Notes: generated by a model from the letters alone, not told the origin. A stretch of DNA of 64,000 nucleotides from Mycolicibacterium sp. HK-90 (GCF_030486405.1 NZ_CP129613.1:6324001-6388000), one strand, 5' to 3'; shown: positions 37,082 to 45,673, counted from the stretch's first letter. Program-made: numbers and translations.

Positions 37082-38134
37082 ATGCGCGCAGTGATATTGC
37101 GGGAAGGTGCACTGACGGTGCGTGAGATGCCCGATCCCGCACCCGGTCCGGGCGAACTTCTCCTGAGGGTGACCAGTACCGCGATCTGCGCATCCGACGT
37201 CCATTTCATGGACCATCCCGAACTCGGACTCAACGACCCGACCGGCCGATCGCTCTATGACACCGCACAGGACGTGGTGCTCGGCCACGAGTTCGTCGGC
37301 GAGGTCATCGGGCACGGCCCCGGCTGCACCGACCAGTTCCCGGTCGGCGCCAGGGTCACCTCGATCCCCATCCGGCTGATCAACGGCGGCGCCGACGGCG
37401 CACACATCATCGGCCAGCACCCCGACTCCCCCGGCAGTTTCGCCGAACTCGTCGTGGTGTCGGAAGCGATCGCGCGAGGCGTGGGCCCCGGCCCATCGGA
37501 TGACGCCGTCGCACTCACCGACGCCTTCGCGGTCGGCGAGTTCTACGTCCGCTCAGCCAGATTGGAACCGGGCGAGATCCCCATCGTGATCGGTGCGGGC
37601 GCTATCGGACTGTCCGCGGTGACGGCGCTGGCCCGCCGCGGTATCGAACCGATCATCGTCTCGGACTATCACGCCGACCGGCGGACACTGGCCTGCAAGG
37701 AGTTCGGTGCGCACATCGCCGTCGACCCGGCTGAACGCTCACCGATGGACCTCTGGCGTGAAGTCCGCGCCGAACGCAATCTGTGGGGCCCGGCCGTGGT
37801 GTTCGAGTGCGTCGGCGCATCCGGCCTGATCCAGAAGATCGTCGAGGAGGCCGAGATGGGTACCCGCATCTACTGTGCGGGCGGCTGGTACACCGGGGAC
37901 ACACTCGACATCACCACTGCCACCCGCCAGGGGGTCACCCTGCAATTCGGCGGCGGGCCCTGGCCGCAGGACTGGTACGGGACGCTGGATGCGATCGTCG
38001 CCGGAGACCTGGATCCCACACCCAGCATCGGGATGGTGGTACCGCTCGACGAGGTTCCCGACGCGCTCGACCTGGCCCGCCGGTCAGCGGGACCGGCCCG
38101 AATCATTGTGCATCCGAACGGAGATCACGCATGA
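37082..38134 (+). CDS. Zinc-type alcohol dehydrogenase (MDR) without the structural zinc lobe
   Basis: A 350-residue medium-chain dehydrogenase. The catalytic zinc ligands are seen as AICASDVHF and LGHEFVGEVIGHG. The four clustered cysteines of the structural zinc site are absent. The nucleotide site is IVIGAGAIGLSAVTALARR. The N-terminus MRAVILREGALTVREMPDP fits the ATG at 37082, just after the operator. It is first in a coupled run with the SnoaL-like gene (ATGA overlap) and the SDR gene, probably oxidising an alcohol intermediate of the cluster's unknown substrate. Confidence 0.9.
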   Translation: MRAVILREGALTVREMPDPAPGPGELLLRVTSTAICASDVHFMDHPELGLNDPTGRSLYDTAQDVVLGHEFVGEVIGHGPGCTDQFPVGARVTSIPIRLINGGADGAHIIGQHPDSPGSFAELVVVSEAIARGVGPGPSDDAVALTDAFAVGEFYVRSARLEPGEIPIVIGAGAIGLSAVTALARRGIEPIIVSDYHADRRTLACKEFGAHIAVDPAERSPMDLWREVRAERNLWGPAVVFECVGASGLIQKIVEEAEMGTRIYCAGGWYTGDTLDITTATRQGVTLQFGGGPWPQDWYGTLDAIVAGDLDPTPSIGMVVPLDEVPDALDLARRSAGPARIIVHPNGDHA

Positions 38135-38535
38135 ACTACCACGAAGACCGCGCTGATATCGTTGACGTCCTGGTGCGTTACGCCACCGGGATCGACCGGC
38201 GGGACTGGCCGCTGTTCCGGACCGTGTTCACCGACGACTGCGTGCTGGACTACGGCGAGATCGGGCAGTGGAACGGGGTGGATGCCGTCACCGAGTTCAT
38301 GGATCAATCCCACGCGATGGCCGGGCACACCATGCACCGGCTGGGCAACCACGCCATCGCCGTCGACGGTGACACCGCGGCGGCCCGCACCTACGTCGAT
38401 GCACTGATCATGGCTCAGGACAACACCTCCGGGGTCAATGCCGTCGGCTTCTACGACGACGAACTGACGCGGACCGCCGATGGCTGGCGCATAGCGCGCC
38501 GCCACTTCACCCCGGTCCGGATCGCAAATCTCTGA
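38131..38535 (+). CDS. SnoaL-like (NTF2-fold) protein
   Basis: A 134-residue NTF2-fold protein of the SnoaL_4 group: DIVDVLVRYATGIDRRDWPL, FTDDCVLDYGEIGQWNG, HTMHRLGNHAIAVDGDTAAA and GWRIARRHFTPV. Related proteins are dehydratases, isomerases or hydroxylating accessory proteins in steroid and polyketide-like pathways. The Asp and His pair (FTDDC, HRLGNH) fits a general acid-base site. Its ATG overlaps the alcohol dehydrogenase stop (ATGA). Confidence 0.87.
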   Translation: MNYHEDRADIVDVLVRYATGIDRRDWPLFRTVFTDDCVLDYGEIGQWNGVDAVTEFMDQSHAMAGHTMHRLGNHAIAVDGDTAAARTYVDALIMAQDNTSGVNAVGFYDDELTRTADGWRIARRHFTPVRIANL

Positions 38536-38563
38536 ATACGCGGAGAAATACGGACCGTGGGCC

Positions 38564-39343
38564 TTGGTGGCCGGGGCCTCCGACGGCGTCGGCGCGGCGA
38601 TGGCCGAAGAGTTGGCGCGTCGGGGCCTCAACGTGGTGCTGCTGGCCCGGCGCCAGGCGTTACTCGATGAGGTGGCGGCAGGTATCACGGCGCGTACCGG
38701 TGTCGAAACCCGCACGCTGGCCATCGATCTGGCTGCGCCAGAGGCTGCCGGTGAAGTGATCGCTGCGACCGAGGATCTCGATATCGGTTTCCTGGTCTAC
38801 TGCGCTGGGGCAGATCCGCGCTTCCAGCCGTTCCTGTCCAGCCCGCTCGCGGACGCCGAATCGCTGGTGCAGCGCAACTGCATGGTGCCGATGCAGTTGT
38901 GCCACCGCTATGCCCAGCCCATGGTGGAGCGGGGTCGGGGCGGCATCGTCATCTTCGGGTCAGGGGCCGGATTTGCGGGCGGGCCGAACATGGTGGCCTA
39001 CGGCGCGAGCAAGGCGTTCGACATGGTGTTCGCCGAGGCGCTGTGGACCGAACTGCACGACAAGGGCGTCGACGTCCTCGGGCTGATCCTCGGCAAGACC
39101 GACACCCCGGCCCTGCGCAAGCTCGAACATGAACGCGGTCAGATCTCCTCCCCTGAGGAGACACCGCCGGGCGCAGCATCCGTCGACGATGTGGTGGCGG
39201 CCGCATTCGCCAACCTCACCGACGGGCCGACCTGCCTGGTGGGCCCAGAGATTCAGGCGGCCGCGCAGCTGATGGCGTCGGTGAGCCGCAACGATGCGGT
39301 GCGGTTCATCGCGCAGGCGGTCACGGCGGCGATGGGCAGCTGA
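38564..39343 (+). CDS. Short-chain dehydrogenase, start codon ambiguous
   Basis: A classical SDR of about 259 residues. The cofactor motif is VAGASDGVGAAMA, NAG reads YCAGADP, the catalytic region GSGAGFAGGPNMVAYGASKA contains Tyr and Lys. Protein-like sequence continues upstream in frame (SEYAEKYGPWAL, from 38531), matching the usual start of this SDR group, but no ATG, GTG or TTG precedes it before an in-frame stop; a codon ATC (38528) overlaps the end of the SnoaL-like gene. The annotated GTG at 38564 and the TTG at 38561 truncate the first strand. The true start may be non-canonical. Confidence 0.78.
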   Translation: MVAGASDGVGAAMAEELARRGLNVVLLARRQALLDEVAAGITARTGVETRTLAIDLAAPEAAGEVIAATEDLDIGFLVYCAGADPRFQPFLSSPLADAESLVQRNCMVPMQLCHRYAQPMVERGRGGIVIFGSGAGFAGGPNMVAYGASKAFDMVFAEALWTELHDKGVDVLGLILGKTDTPALRKLEHERGQISSPEETPPGAASVDDVVAAAFANLTDGPTCLVGPEIQAAAQLMASVSRNDAVRFIAQAVTAAMGS

Positions 39344-39545
39344 TCCCGAAGCGGACGGGGACGGTCAACGGCCCTCGGATCGCCGGGGTGTCGCGCCATG
39401 ACGGGGTGCCTACGAGTGCGGGGCGGCGGCGCAAGATGTGGCGTAGGGCGGCGGTCGTTTCCAGTCGGGCCAAAGGGGCGCCCAGGCAGTAGTGGGCGCC
39501 GTGCCCGAAGGTCAGCGGTGCGGGTCCGGGCCGGCCCGGCTTCAC
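39321..39545 (-). pseudogene. Cytochrome P450 C-terminal remnant
   Basis: The minus-strand frame encodes only the last 65-70 residues of a P450: LTFGHGAHYCLGAPLARLET contains the haem-ligand motif FxxGxxxCxG with its Cys, and the tail ends normally. The other roughly 330 residues are missing. The similarity stops near 39540, where an unrelated plus-strand gene fragment begins. This is a truncated gene left by a deletion. It overlaps the 3' end of the SDR gene by 23 bp. Confidence 0.78.
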
Positions 39546-39679
39546 TCGGCATCAACAGCCTGCTCGGAGAACGCTTCGCCGCCAACCTGTTCCGCCGCGC
39601 AACGGCAGCCGCATCCGACGATGAGTATCTGAAGGAATGGACAGCTACCCTGGCCGGACGCGTCGAAGCACTCGGCTGA
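39546..39679 (+). pseudogene. C-terminal gene fragment, possibly from a TetR-like regulator
   Basis: The plus strand reads protein-like from about the P450 junction to a stop at 39679: GINSLLGERFAANLFRRATA, then SDDEYLKEWTATLAGRVEAL. It has helical character like the end of a TetR regulator, and no start region of its own. If the P450 and this gene were once divergent, one deletion would have removed both 5' halves and the shared promoter. The family assignment is weak. Confidence 0.45.
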
Positions 39680-39726
39680 CTTTGACCGACCTCGACAGGG
39701 GGCTTTCGTCGTGATTGCCTGAACAC

Positions 39727-40176
39727 ATGGGGCGGCTTTACCGGTATACCGATTTTCGTCGCGTCGCCGCGGACCCCGCCGTCGTTTGGGAGATTGTCTC
39801 CAACCATGAACGCATGTCCGAGTGGACACCTGCTCGCAGGGTAGTTCTGGAAAGTCTCGGTAGCCCTGATCGAAACGGCGTGGGCGCAATACGCGCCCTT
39901 CACATGTTCGGACCTGTTATCCGGGAACTCATCACAGTGTTCGAGCCGCCGACGACGCTGCAGTACCGCTTGATGTCAGGCCTGCCCTTTCGCGAGTACA
40001 CAGGCCAGATCACCGTCGAGCCCACGGAAACCGGCAGCCTGATATCGACGGTTATCAGCTTCCGCACGATCATCCCGGGCACACAGATTCTCGTCGCCAT
40101 CGCGATGCGTGTTGCCAGTGCGGGTGCAGTCCGCATGGCGTGCAGGCAGCGACCGCCGCGAATAGGTGACGCTTAG
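39727..40176 (+). CDS. SRPBCC family protein
   Basis: A 149-residue START-like/polyketide cyclase-type protein: YTDFRRVAADPAVVWEIVSN, a central IRALHMFGPVIRELITVFEP and a C-terminal helix (QILVAIAMRVASAGAVRM). Such proteins hold hydrophobic ligands; mycobacteria carry many without known function. No clear Shine-Dalgarno is seen before the ATG at 39727. The last 4 bp overlap the convergent 13E12/HNH gene. The last 15 residues are basic and unusual for the family. Confidence 0.8.
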   Translation: MGRLYRYTDFRRVAADPAVVWEIVSNHERMSEWTPARRVVLESLGSPDRNGVGAIRALHMFGPVIRELITVFEPPTTLQYRLMSGLPFREYTGQITVEPTETGSLISTVISFRTIIPGTQILVAIAMRVASAGAVRMACRQRPPRIGDA

Positions 40177-41939
40177 GGTCCGCGGACTGCTTTGCTGTCG
40201 TGGGTGGGGCGGTCGATCGGCCCTGAGGTGAGGGTTGCCGGGTCGAATGCTGTGGTGTTCCAGAGGTGTTCGATGTTGAGTGGGGTGGGTTGGTTCAGGT
40301 CGTCCCAGCCCAGGTCCCAGTCGGGTACCCACTGTGGGTCGGGGGCCAGGTGCCAATCGGGTTCGGGGTCTGGCGCGAACTGCCACGCGGGTTCGGGGTT
40401 TGGCTCCGGGTGGTATTCAGGCTCCGGGTGGCATTCGGGCCCCGGGTCGTATTCGGGCTCCTGGTCGCGTTCGGGTTCTGGGCCCGGGGGCGACGCGGGC
40501 CGTGGGTCCTGGTTGAGGTTCTGGTGCGGTTCGTCGCCCACGCCCACGCCCACGCCCGCGCCGTGTCCGTCGCCCTGACCGTCGCTGTCGTTGGGTGGGG
40601 TGAGTAGGAGTTCGGGGCGGTGGTGGTAGTTGATGCGGCGTTGGCCGTGGTCGAGGTCGGGTGGGGGGTGCCATTCGACTTCCCCGTGGTCGTTGATGGT
40701 GGTGGTGTAGCCGCCGTCGTCGTCGACCGAGCGGTTGTCGGGGCCGCAGGCCAGGGTCATGTCGTCGACGTTGGTGTTGCCGCCTTTGGCCCAGTCATTG
40801 TCGTGGTGGGCTTGGCAGCCGTAGGCACCGACGGTGCAGCCGGGTTTGGTGCAGCCGCCGTCGCGGGCGATGAGCATGATGCGTTGGGCGGGGCTGGCGA
40901 TGCGGCGGGCCCGGAAATAGTTCAGCGCCGCTCCGGTGGCCTGGTCGAAGATCGCCAGGTAGTGACTGGCGTGGGCGCCCATCCGGATGACGTCTTTGAT
41001 GGGGATTTTGGTGCCCCCGCCCGACACTCCGATCCCGGCGCGTGATTCGAGGTCTTGCAGGGTGGTGCGCACGATGATCGACACCGGTAGCCCGTTGAGC
41101 TGACCCAGGTCGGTCATCAACGCGATGCGCCCGATGACCAGCAGCGCGTCGTGTTGGCGTTGGGCCAGGCTGCGGTGATCGTTGTCGATCTGGGCTTGGC
41201 TGGGGGTGCCGGACGTGCAGGGTTGCTCGTCGTCGGGGTTGCACATGCCCGGCGCGGCGAACCGGGCGAACAGCACCTCCATCACCGCCGCCGCCTCGGG
41301 GGTGAGATTGGCCATCAACGCCGTCATGGCATCGCGGCCCTGTTTGGCCGTCGTCACCCCACGCCGGCGGGCGCGTTCGGTGTCATCGGGTTCGGGGCCG
41401 TCCTGATCGAGCAGGAACAGTCGCAGTTCGGCGGTGTCTTTGAGTTCTTTGGGCCCGACCCCGACCGCGACCCGGACCAGGTCGGCCTCGAACTGGTCCC
41501 GGGTGCTCTGATCGACAAACCCGGGCAACCGACCGACCACCTCACGCAGCACCTTGACGTGCTCGGCGGTGAGCAACCCCGCGCCCACCGCCGCGGCGAC
41601 CACCGGCAACACCGGCGGTAGCGGTTGGCCGGTCAGGGCGCGGCGTGGCCCCAACTCGGCCGCCTCGCCCAGCCGGCGGGAAGCCTCAGTGCTCGACAGG
41701 CGCCACCGGACCCGCAACACCTCATTCCACGACTTGGCCCCCAACTCCCGCGGTGTGGACTGGGCCTGCAACCGGGCCAGCAGCCGATGCCACGACGCCG
41801 GCAGCTGACAGCTCAGCGTCTCGTACTCATCCATGACCGCCAACAGTTCAGCCCGCGACAGCACCCCCACATCGCACGCGGCGAACGCGTCGAACGCGGC
41901 CCGTAACGCCGCCACCGCCTCGACCGCACCCGCCTGCAT
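40173..41939 (-). CDS. 13E12 repeat family (DUF222) HNH endonuclease-like protein
   Basis: A 588-residue mycobacterial 13E12/REP13E12-family protein. The DUF222 domain fills about 1-330, followed by the HNH domain (GCTKPGCTVGAYGCQAHHDN, WAKGGNTNVDDMTLACGPDN) with the zinc Cys pairs and the His residues. The C-terminal 120 residues are a low-complexity tail of Pro-Glu-Pro-Tyr/His/Trp units (EPEYHPEPNPEPAW), rarely this long. A LexA-type box covers the upstream ATG at 41954, so the ATG at 41939 (MQAGAVEAV) is preferred. 13E12 genes are often hosts of REP13E12 elements and several are DNA-damage inducible; the nuclease role is not established. Confidence 0.88.
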   Translation of the reverse strand: MQAGAVEAVAALRAAFDAFAACDVGVLSRAELLAVMDEYETLSCQLPASWHRLLARLQAQSTPRELGAKSWNEVLRVRWRLSSTEASRRLGEAAELGPRRALTGQPLPPVLPVVAAAVGAGLLTAEHVKVLREVVGRLPGFVDQSTRDQFEADLVRVAVGVGPKELKDTAELRLFLLDQDGPEPDDTERARRRGVTTAKQGRDAMTALMANLTPEAAAVMEVLFARFAAPGMCNPDDEQPCTSGTPSQAQIDNDHRSLAQRQHDALLVIGRIALMTDLGQLNGLPVSIIVRTTLQDLESRAGIGVSGGGTKIPIKDVIRMGAHASHYLAIFDQATGAALNYFRARRIASPAQRIMLIARDGGCTKPGCTVGAYGCQAHHDNDWAKGGNTNVDDMTLACGPDNRSVDDDGGYTTTINDHGEVEWHPPPDLDHGQRRINYHHRPELLLTPPNDSDGQGDGHGAGVGVGVGDEPHQNLNQDPRPASPPGPEPERDQEPEYDPGPECHPEPEYHPEPNPEPAWQFAPDPEPDWHLAPDPQWVPDWDLGWDDLNQPTPLNIEHLWNTTAFDPATLTSGPIDRPTHDSKAVRGP

Positions 41940-41942
41940 GAT

Positions 41943-41958
41943 TCGAACATACATTCGA
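41943..41958. promoter_or_regulatory. LexA (SOS) box candidate
   Basis: TCGAAC-ATAC-ATTCGA differs from the mycobacterial SOS consensus TCGAAC(N4)GTTCGA by one base in 12 fixed positions. It lies at the start of the 13E12/HNH gene, overlapping the upper ATG. Known SOS genes of M. tuberculosis include 13E12 family members, which supports it. Confidence 0.65.
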
Positions 41959-41993
41959 CCACCGACACAGCCGGTGGCTCCGAGCCCAGAGAA

Positions 41994-42887
41994 CTAGACG
42001 CGGTCAGGCGCCCAGTAGGAAAGCATCTCGGCGAATGTCTCGAAGGCCGGCTTCGACACCCCGTAGGCCGCCTCGAAGTGGATGCTCAGCGGGAAGCCGA
42101 GATCGGCCACCCCGTCGATCACGCGCTTGTACAGGTCGAGCATCAGCTTGCGCTTCTCATCCGGGTCACGTTCGGCCAGCTGGCTGACGAACTCCTGCTC
42201 GGCGGCGACAGCCGCATTACCCGGATCCTGGATCAGCCAGTTGATCAACCCGACCTTGGACTCCATCTTCGGCACGAAACCGAACGACAGCAGGATCTCG
42301 GGCCGGTGTTCGGTGGTCTCGGCGAACTCTTTGAGGAAGCCGACGATGGCGTCCGAGTACAGCAGCTGAGTCATGCCGTACGTCGCGCCCTGCTCGCATT
42401 TGAAGTTGAACCGGCCCTGCTCACCGTCACGGGTCGGGATCAGGATGGCGCCCCGGTTGGGAACCAGCTGCTCATAGATCGAGAGAGCATCCGTGGGCGC
42501 GACGCCCTCACCCTCGCCGTCCTTCATGGTCCGCGGCACGCCGACGAAGGCGATGCCGTCGAAACCGGCCCCGCTCAGCTCGGTCAGGCGCTTGCCCAGC
42601 GCGTCCTGGTCCAGGAACGAGGTGACCTGCGTGCACAGGCCGCGCATGCCGGGCAGCTCGGGCCGCAGGATGTTCCAGTAGTCCAGGACATCCATCCGCG
42701 GCTTCATCTCGATCGGACGGTCGTCGTCCTCGTCGATCATCCCGGGAATCATCACGTGCTGAATCCGGCCTTCGATGCCGGTCTCGGCGGCCAAGGCGAG
42801 CACTTTCCGCGCCTCGTCGACGGGGTACTGCACGCCGCGTTCCAGGTTCGGCGGGACCAGTTCCAGCGCGATGGTGTTCAGGGGCAC
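41994..42887 (-). CDS. Unconventional mycobacterial methylenetetrahydrofolate reductase (Rv2172c-like)
   Basis: A 297-residue protein resembling Rv2172c and its M. smegmatis homologues, which were shown to reduce 5,10-methylene-THF although they lack bound flavin. It reads NTIALELVPPNLERGVQYPV, then VTSFLDQDALGKRLTE and a FNFKCEQGATYGMTQLLYSD segment in a TIM barrel-like pattern. It would feed methyl groups to methionine synthesis. A GTG at 42887 has GGAG about 8 nt upstream; an ATG at 42902 adds five residues. It is divergent from the hydrolase-RibH2 pair across 204 bp, without a clear operator. Confidence 0.8.
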   Translation of the reverse strand: MPLNTIALELVPPNLERGVQYPVDEARKVLALAAETGIEGRIQHVMIPGMIDEDDDRPIEMKPRMDVLDYWNILRPELPGMRGLCTQVTSFLDQDALGKRLTELSGAGFDGIAFVGVPRTMKDGEGEGVAPTDALSIYEQLVPNRGAILIPTRDGEQGRFNFKCEQGATYGMTQLLYSDAIVGFLKEFAETTEHRPEILLSFGFVPKMESKVGLINWLIQDPGNAAVAAEQEFVSQLAERDPDEKRKLMLDLYKRVIDGVADLGFPLSIHFEAAYGVSKPAFETFAEMLSYWAPDRV

Positions 42888-43091
42888 GGACTTGCTCCAC
42901 ATCTCATAACGTTCATTCGCAGCATGCCGGGCGGCACTGACCAGCAGCAGACGATGCCCTCCAGACTACGGAGCCAGGCTGGCAACCACACAGGTACCTC
43001 CCACTCGACGCCGCATTTCAGGCCAAGTACGGCGCCAAGCTAAGTAGCGTTCCGTGCCGCTTCGCCGCTCGTCCCGTGGTAGACCACCTGC

Positions 43092-43853
43092 ATGGCTGAG
43101 CGCGTCACGTTCCCCAGTTCGACGGGTCCGATGCTGGCGGGTGTCATCGATCGGCCCGACGGCCCGGTGCGGGGCTGGGGTGTGTTCTCGCACGGTTTCA
43201 CGCTCGGTAAAGACTCCCCGGCCGCCGCGCGGATCTGCAAGCAACTGGCCAGTGACGGCATCGGGATGCTGCGCTTCGACGCGCTCGGGCTGGGTGATTC
43301 CGAGGGCGACTGGGGTGACGGCTCGTTCACCGTCAAGGTCAACGACGTGGTCGCGGCGTGCACGTTCATGGCCGAGCGGGGCACCTCCGCCGACATTCTT
43401 ATCGGGCATTCGTTCGGCGGTGCGGCGGTGATCGCCGCCGCCCGCCAGTCCCCCGGTGTACGGGCGGTGGTCACCGTCGGTGCCCCGTTTGACCCCACGC
43501 ACATCGAGCGTCAGTACGACGCAGTCGTCGAGCAGGTCTGCGCCGAGGGCAGCGGCGAGTGGATGGTCGGCGGCAAGACGCTGACGCTCAAGCGGGCCTT
43601 CGTGGAGGATGTCCGCGCCGCCGAGCTGCGCGACAAGATCACGGCCCTCAAGATGCCGCTGCTGATCCTGCACTCCCCGACCGACAACACCGTCGGCATC
43701 CAGAACGCCAGCGACATCTTCTGGGCCGCCCGCCATCCCCGCAGCTTCGTCTCGCTGGAGGGTTCTCAACACCTTCTCACCGGGCCGGGGCAGGCCAAAC
43801 GCGCCGGACGCATCATCGGCGCGTGGGCCGACGCCTACCTCGACGTGCGATAG
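43092..43853 (+). CDS. Alpha/beta hydrolase, serine type
   Basis: A 253-residue alpha/beta hydrolase: oxyanion region FSHGFTLGKDSPAA, nucleophile GHSFGGAAV, acid in LILHSPTDNTVG and base LEGSQHLLTG. The sequence is like the hydrolase half of the bifunctional hydrolase/OsmC proteins, here without OsmC. It starts at an ATG at 43092 and is followed after 9 bp by the lumazine synthase gene, so the two are likely cotranscribed. The substrate is unknown. Confidence 0.87.
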   Translation: MAERVTFPSSTGPMLAGVIDRPDGPVRGWGVFSHGFTLGKDSPAAARICKQLASDGIGMLRFDALGLGDSEGDWGDGSFTVKVNDVVAACTFMAERGTSADILIGHSFGGAAVIAAARQSPGVRAVVTVGAPFDPTHIERQYDAVVEQVCAEGSGEWMVGGKTLTLKRAFVEDVRAAELRDKITALKMPLLILHSPTDNTVGIQNASDIFWAARHPRSFVSLEGSQHLLTGPGQAKRAGRIIGAWADAYLDVR

Positions 43854-43862
43854 CGTCGCTAC

Positions 43863-44315
43863 ATGTCTGACGCAGCCACTCAGATCGCGTTCGTGCAAGC
43901 CACCTGGCACCGCAACATCGTCGACAAGGCCCGCGACGGGTTCACCGAACAGATCGGCACCCACGGCTTCGCCGGTGACGCGCTGGAGTTCTTCGAAGTC
44001 CCCGGCGCCTTCGAAATTCCGCTCACCGCAAAGCGTCTGGCGCAGTCCGGGCGCTACCGCGCGATCGTCGCGGCCGGCCTGGTGGTCGACGGCGGCATCT
44101 ACCGCCACGACTTCGTGGCCACCGCGGTGATCGACGGGCTGATGCGGGTGCAGCTCGACACCGACGTACCGGTGTTCTCGGTCGTGCTCACCCCGCACCA
44201 TTTCCACGAGCACGACGAGCACGTCAACTACTTCACCAAGCACTTCGTCAAGAAGGGTGCCGAGGCCGCCAACGCCGTCGCGGCCACGCTGGCGTTGCAC
44301 AGCACGCTGGGTTAG
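43863..44315 (+). CDS. ribH: 6,7-dimethyl-8-ribityllumazine synthase, type II (RibH2-like)
   Basis: A 150-residue lumazine synthase. The substrate-binding motif GAFEIPL is near residue 48, and the conserved catalytic region reads VDGGIYRHDFV with the His used as acid-base. The overall sequence is the type II form (as in Brucella/Mesorhizobium RibH2), distinct from canonical bacterial RibH; it would join 5-amino-6-ribitylaminouracil and dihydroxybutanone phosphate in riboflavin synthesis. M. smegmatis carries a second such enzyme near its unconventional MTHFR, matching this context. Its stop overlaps by 3-4 bp the convergent reductase gene. Confidence 0.85.
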   Translation: MSDAATQIAFVQATWHRNIVDKARDGFTEQIGTHGFAGDALEFFEVPGAFEIPLTAKRLAQSGRYRAIVAAGLVVDGGIYRHDFVATAVIDGLMRVQLDTDVPVFSVVLTPHHFHEHDEHVNYFTKHFVKKGAEAANAVAATLALHSTLG

Positions 44316-45673
44316 TCGCGCACCAGCGCGTCGCGTCCCGCGCGGATCATGTCCTCCCGCGCCACCACCTTGACGCGTTCGCGCCCTTGCACCTCACCGA
44401 GTGACACCTCGTGGGCATCGAGGCGCTCCCACTCCGCCCACGTGGTGTAGTCGACACCATTGCCCGACAGATGCGCGAGAATCGCGTCGGGATCACTGGT
44501 TTCGGGAGACCGCAGGCCCGGCAGATCGCTCAGCAGGCTGGCCACGGTTTCGGCTGCGTCGGACTTGGTATGCCCGATCAACCCGATCGGCCCCCGCTTG
44601 ACCCATCCGGTCACGTATGCGGCGTCGATCAATCCGCCGTCGATGTCGAGCACCCGGCCGGCGTCGTTCGGCACCACACCGGCGTGATGGTCGAACGGCA
44701 GATCGGCCAGATGAGTGGAAAGGTAGCCGACGGCCCGGTACACCGCCTCGACCGGCCAGTCGGTGAATTCGCCGGTCCCCCGGACATTTCCGTCCCCGCA
44801 GAGCTCGGTGCGTTCGGTGCGCAGGCCCTCGACCCGGTCGGTGCCCAGCACCGCAACGGGCGCCTGGCACAGATGGAGGTGGATGCGGTGCGGCGCACCG
44901 GTCGGCTCGCGCTGGAGGTACTTCATCATGGTGTCCACGACCAGCCTGGTCGACTTGCTGGTGTTGATGGCGTGCTGGCTGGCGTCATCGATCTCGAAGC
45001 CCTCGGGATGCACGATGACATCGACGCTCGGTGAGTGCGACAGCTCACGAAACTCCATGGGGCTGAACTTGATCTGTGCCGGCCCGCGGCGGGCGAACAC
45101 GTGGACGTCGGTGGCCTCGTTGGCCGCCAGCCCCTGGTAGACGTTGCCGGGGATCTCGGTGCTGAGTTGTTCGTCAGCCGGTTTGGCGAGCATTCGCGCG
45201 ATGTCGAGGGCGACATTGCCTGCTCCGAGCACTGCAACGTTCTTGGCAGTCAACGGCCAGGTGCGGGGCACATCAGGATGTCCGTCGTACCAGGACACGA
45301 AGTCTGCGGCGCCGTAGCTTTCCGGCAGGTCGATGCCGGGGATGTCGAGTGCCCGGTCGGCGCGCGCCCCGGTGGAGAAGATCACCGCGTCGTAGTGACG
45401 CCGCAGGTCGGCCAGGCTCAGATCGGTGCCGTAGTGAACGTTGCCGATGAATCGCACGCTGTTCTCGTCACGGGAGAGCACCCGGCGCAGCGCCTTGATG
45501 ATCTCCTTGATCCGCGGATGATCCGGGGCGACGCCGTAGCGAACGAGGCCGTAGGGCGCAGGCAATCGGTCGAACACGTCGACCCGCGCGTGCTCGTACT
45601 CCTTGGTCAGGATGTCGGCGGCGTAGATGCCCGCCGGGCCCGCACCGATGACTGCTACCTGGATCTTCCTCAT
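44312..45673 (-). CDS. FprA-type ferredoxin/adrenodoxin NADP+ reductase
   Basis: A 453-residue two-nucleotide-site flavoprotein. FAD site: VAVIGAGPAGIYAADILTKE; the family motif GLVRYGVAPDHPRIKEI; NADPH site: VAVLGAGNVALDIARML; C-terminal GWVKRGPIGLIGHTKSDA. It resembles M. tuberculosis FprA, which transfers electrons from NADPH to ferredoxins and P450 systems. The ATG at 45673 is 16 bp from an IdeR-type iron box, so it is likely repressed when iron is plentiful. Length and order fit the family. It could be FprA itself or an iron-regulated paralogue. Confidence 0.9.
   Translation of the reverse strand: MRKIQVAVIGAGPAGIYAADILTKEYEHARVDVFDRLPAPYGLVRYGVAPDHPRIKEIIKALRRVLSRDENSVRFIGNVHYGTDLSLADLRRHYDAVIFSTGARADRALDIPGIDLPESYGAADFVSWYDGHPDVPRTWPLTAKNVAVLGAGNVALDIARMLAKPADEQLSTEIPGNVYQGLAANEATDVHVFARRGPAQIKFSPMEFRELSHSPSVDVIVHPEGFEIDDASQHAINTSKSTRLVVDTMMKYLQREPTGAPHRIHLHLCQAPVAVLGTDRVEGLRTERTELCGDGNVRGTGEFTDWPVEAVYRAVGYLSTHLADLPFDHHAGVVPNDAGRVLDIDGGLIDAAYVTGWVKRGPIGLIGHTKSDAAETVASLLSDLPGLRSPETSDPDAILAHLSGNGVDYTTWAEWERLDAHEVSLGEVQGRERVKVVAREDMIRAGRDALVRD

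Noticed and set aside
39398..39679. Full 93-codon gene including the P450 remnant's opposite strand
   Set aside because: The first half is antisense to the P450 haem-binding segment; only the part after 39546 looks protein-like.
40390..40520. Repetitive stretch in the 13E12 gene as a separate repeat element
   Set aside because: It encodes the Pro-Glu tail in frame; no target-site duplication or element boundary is seen.
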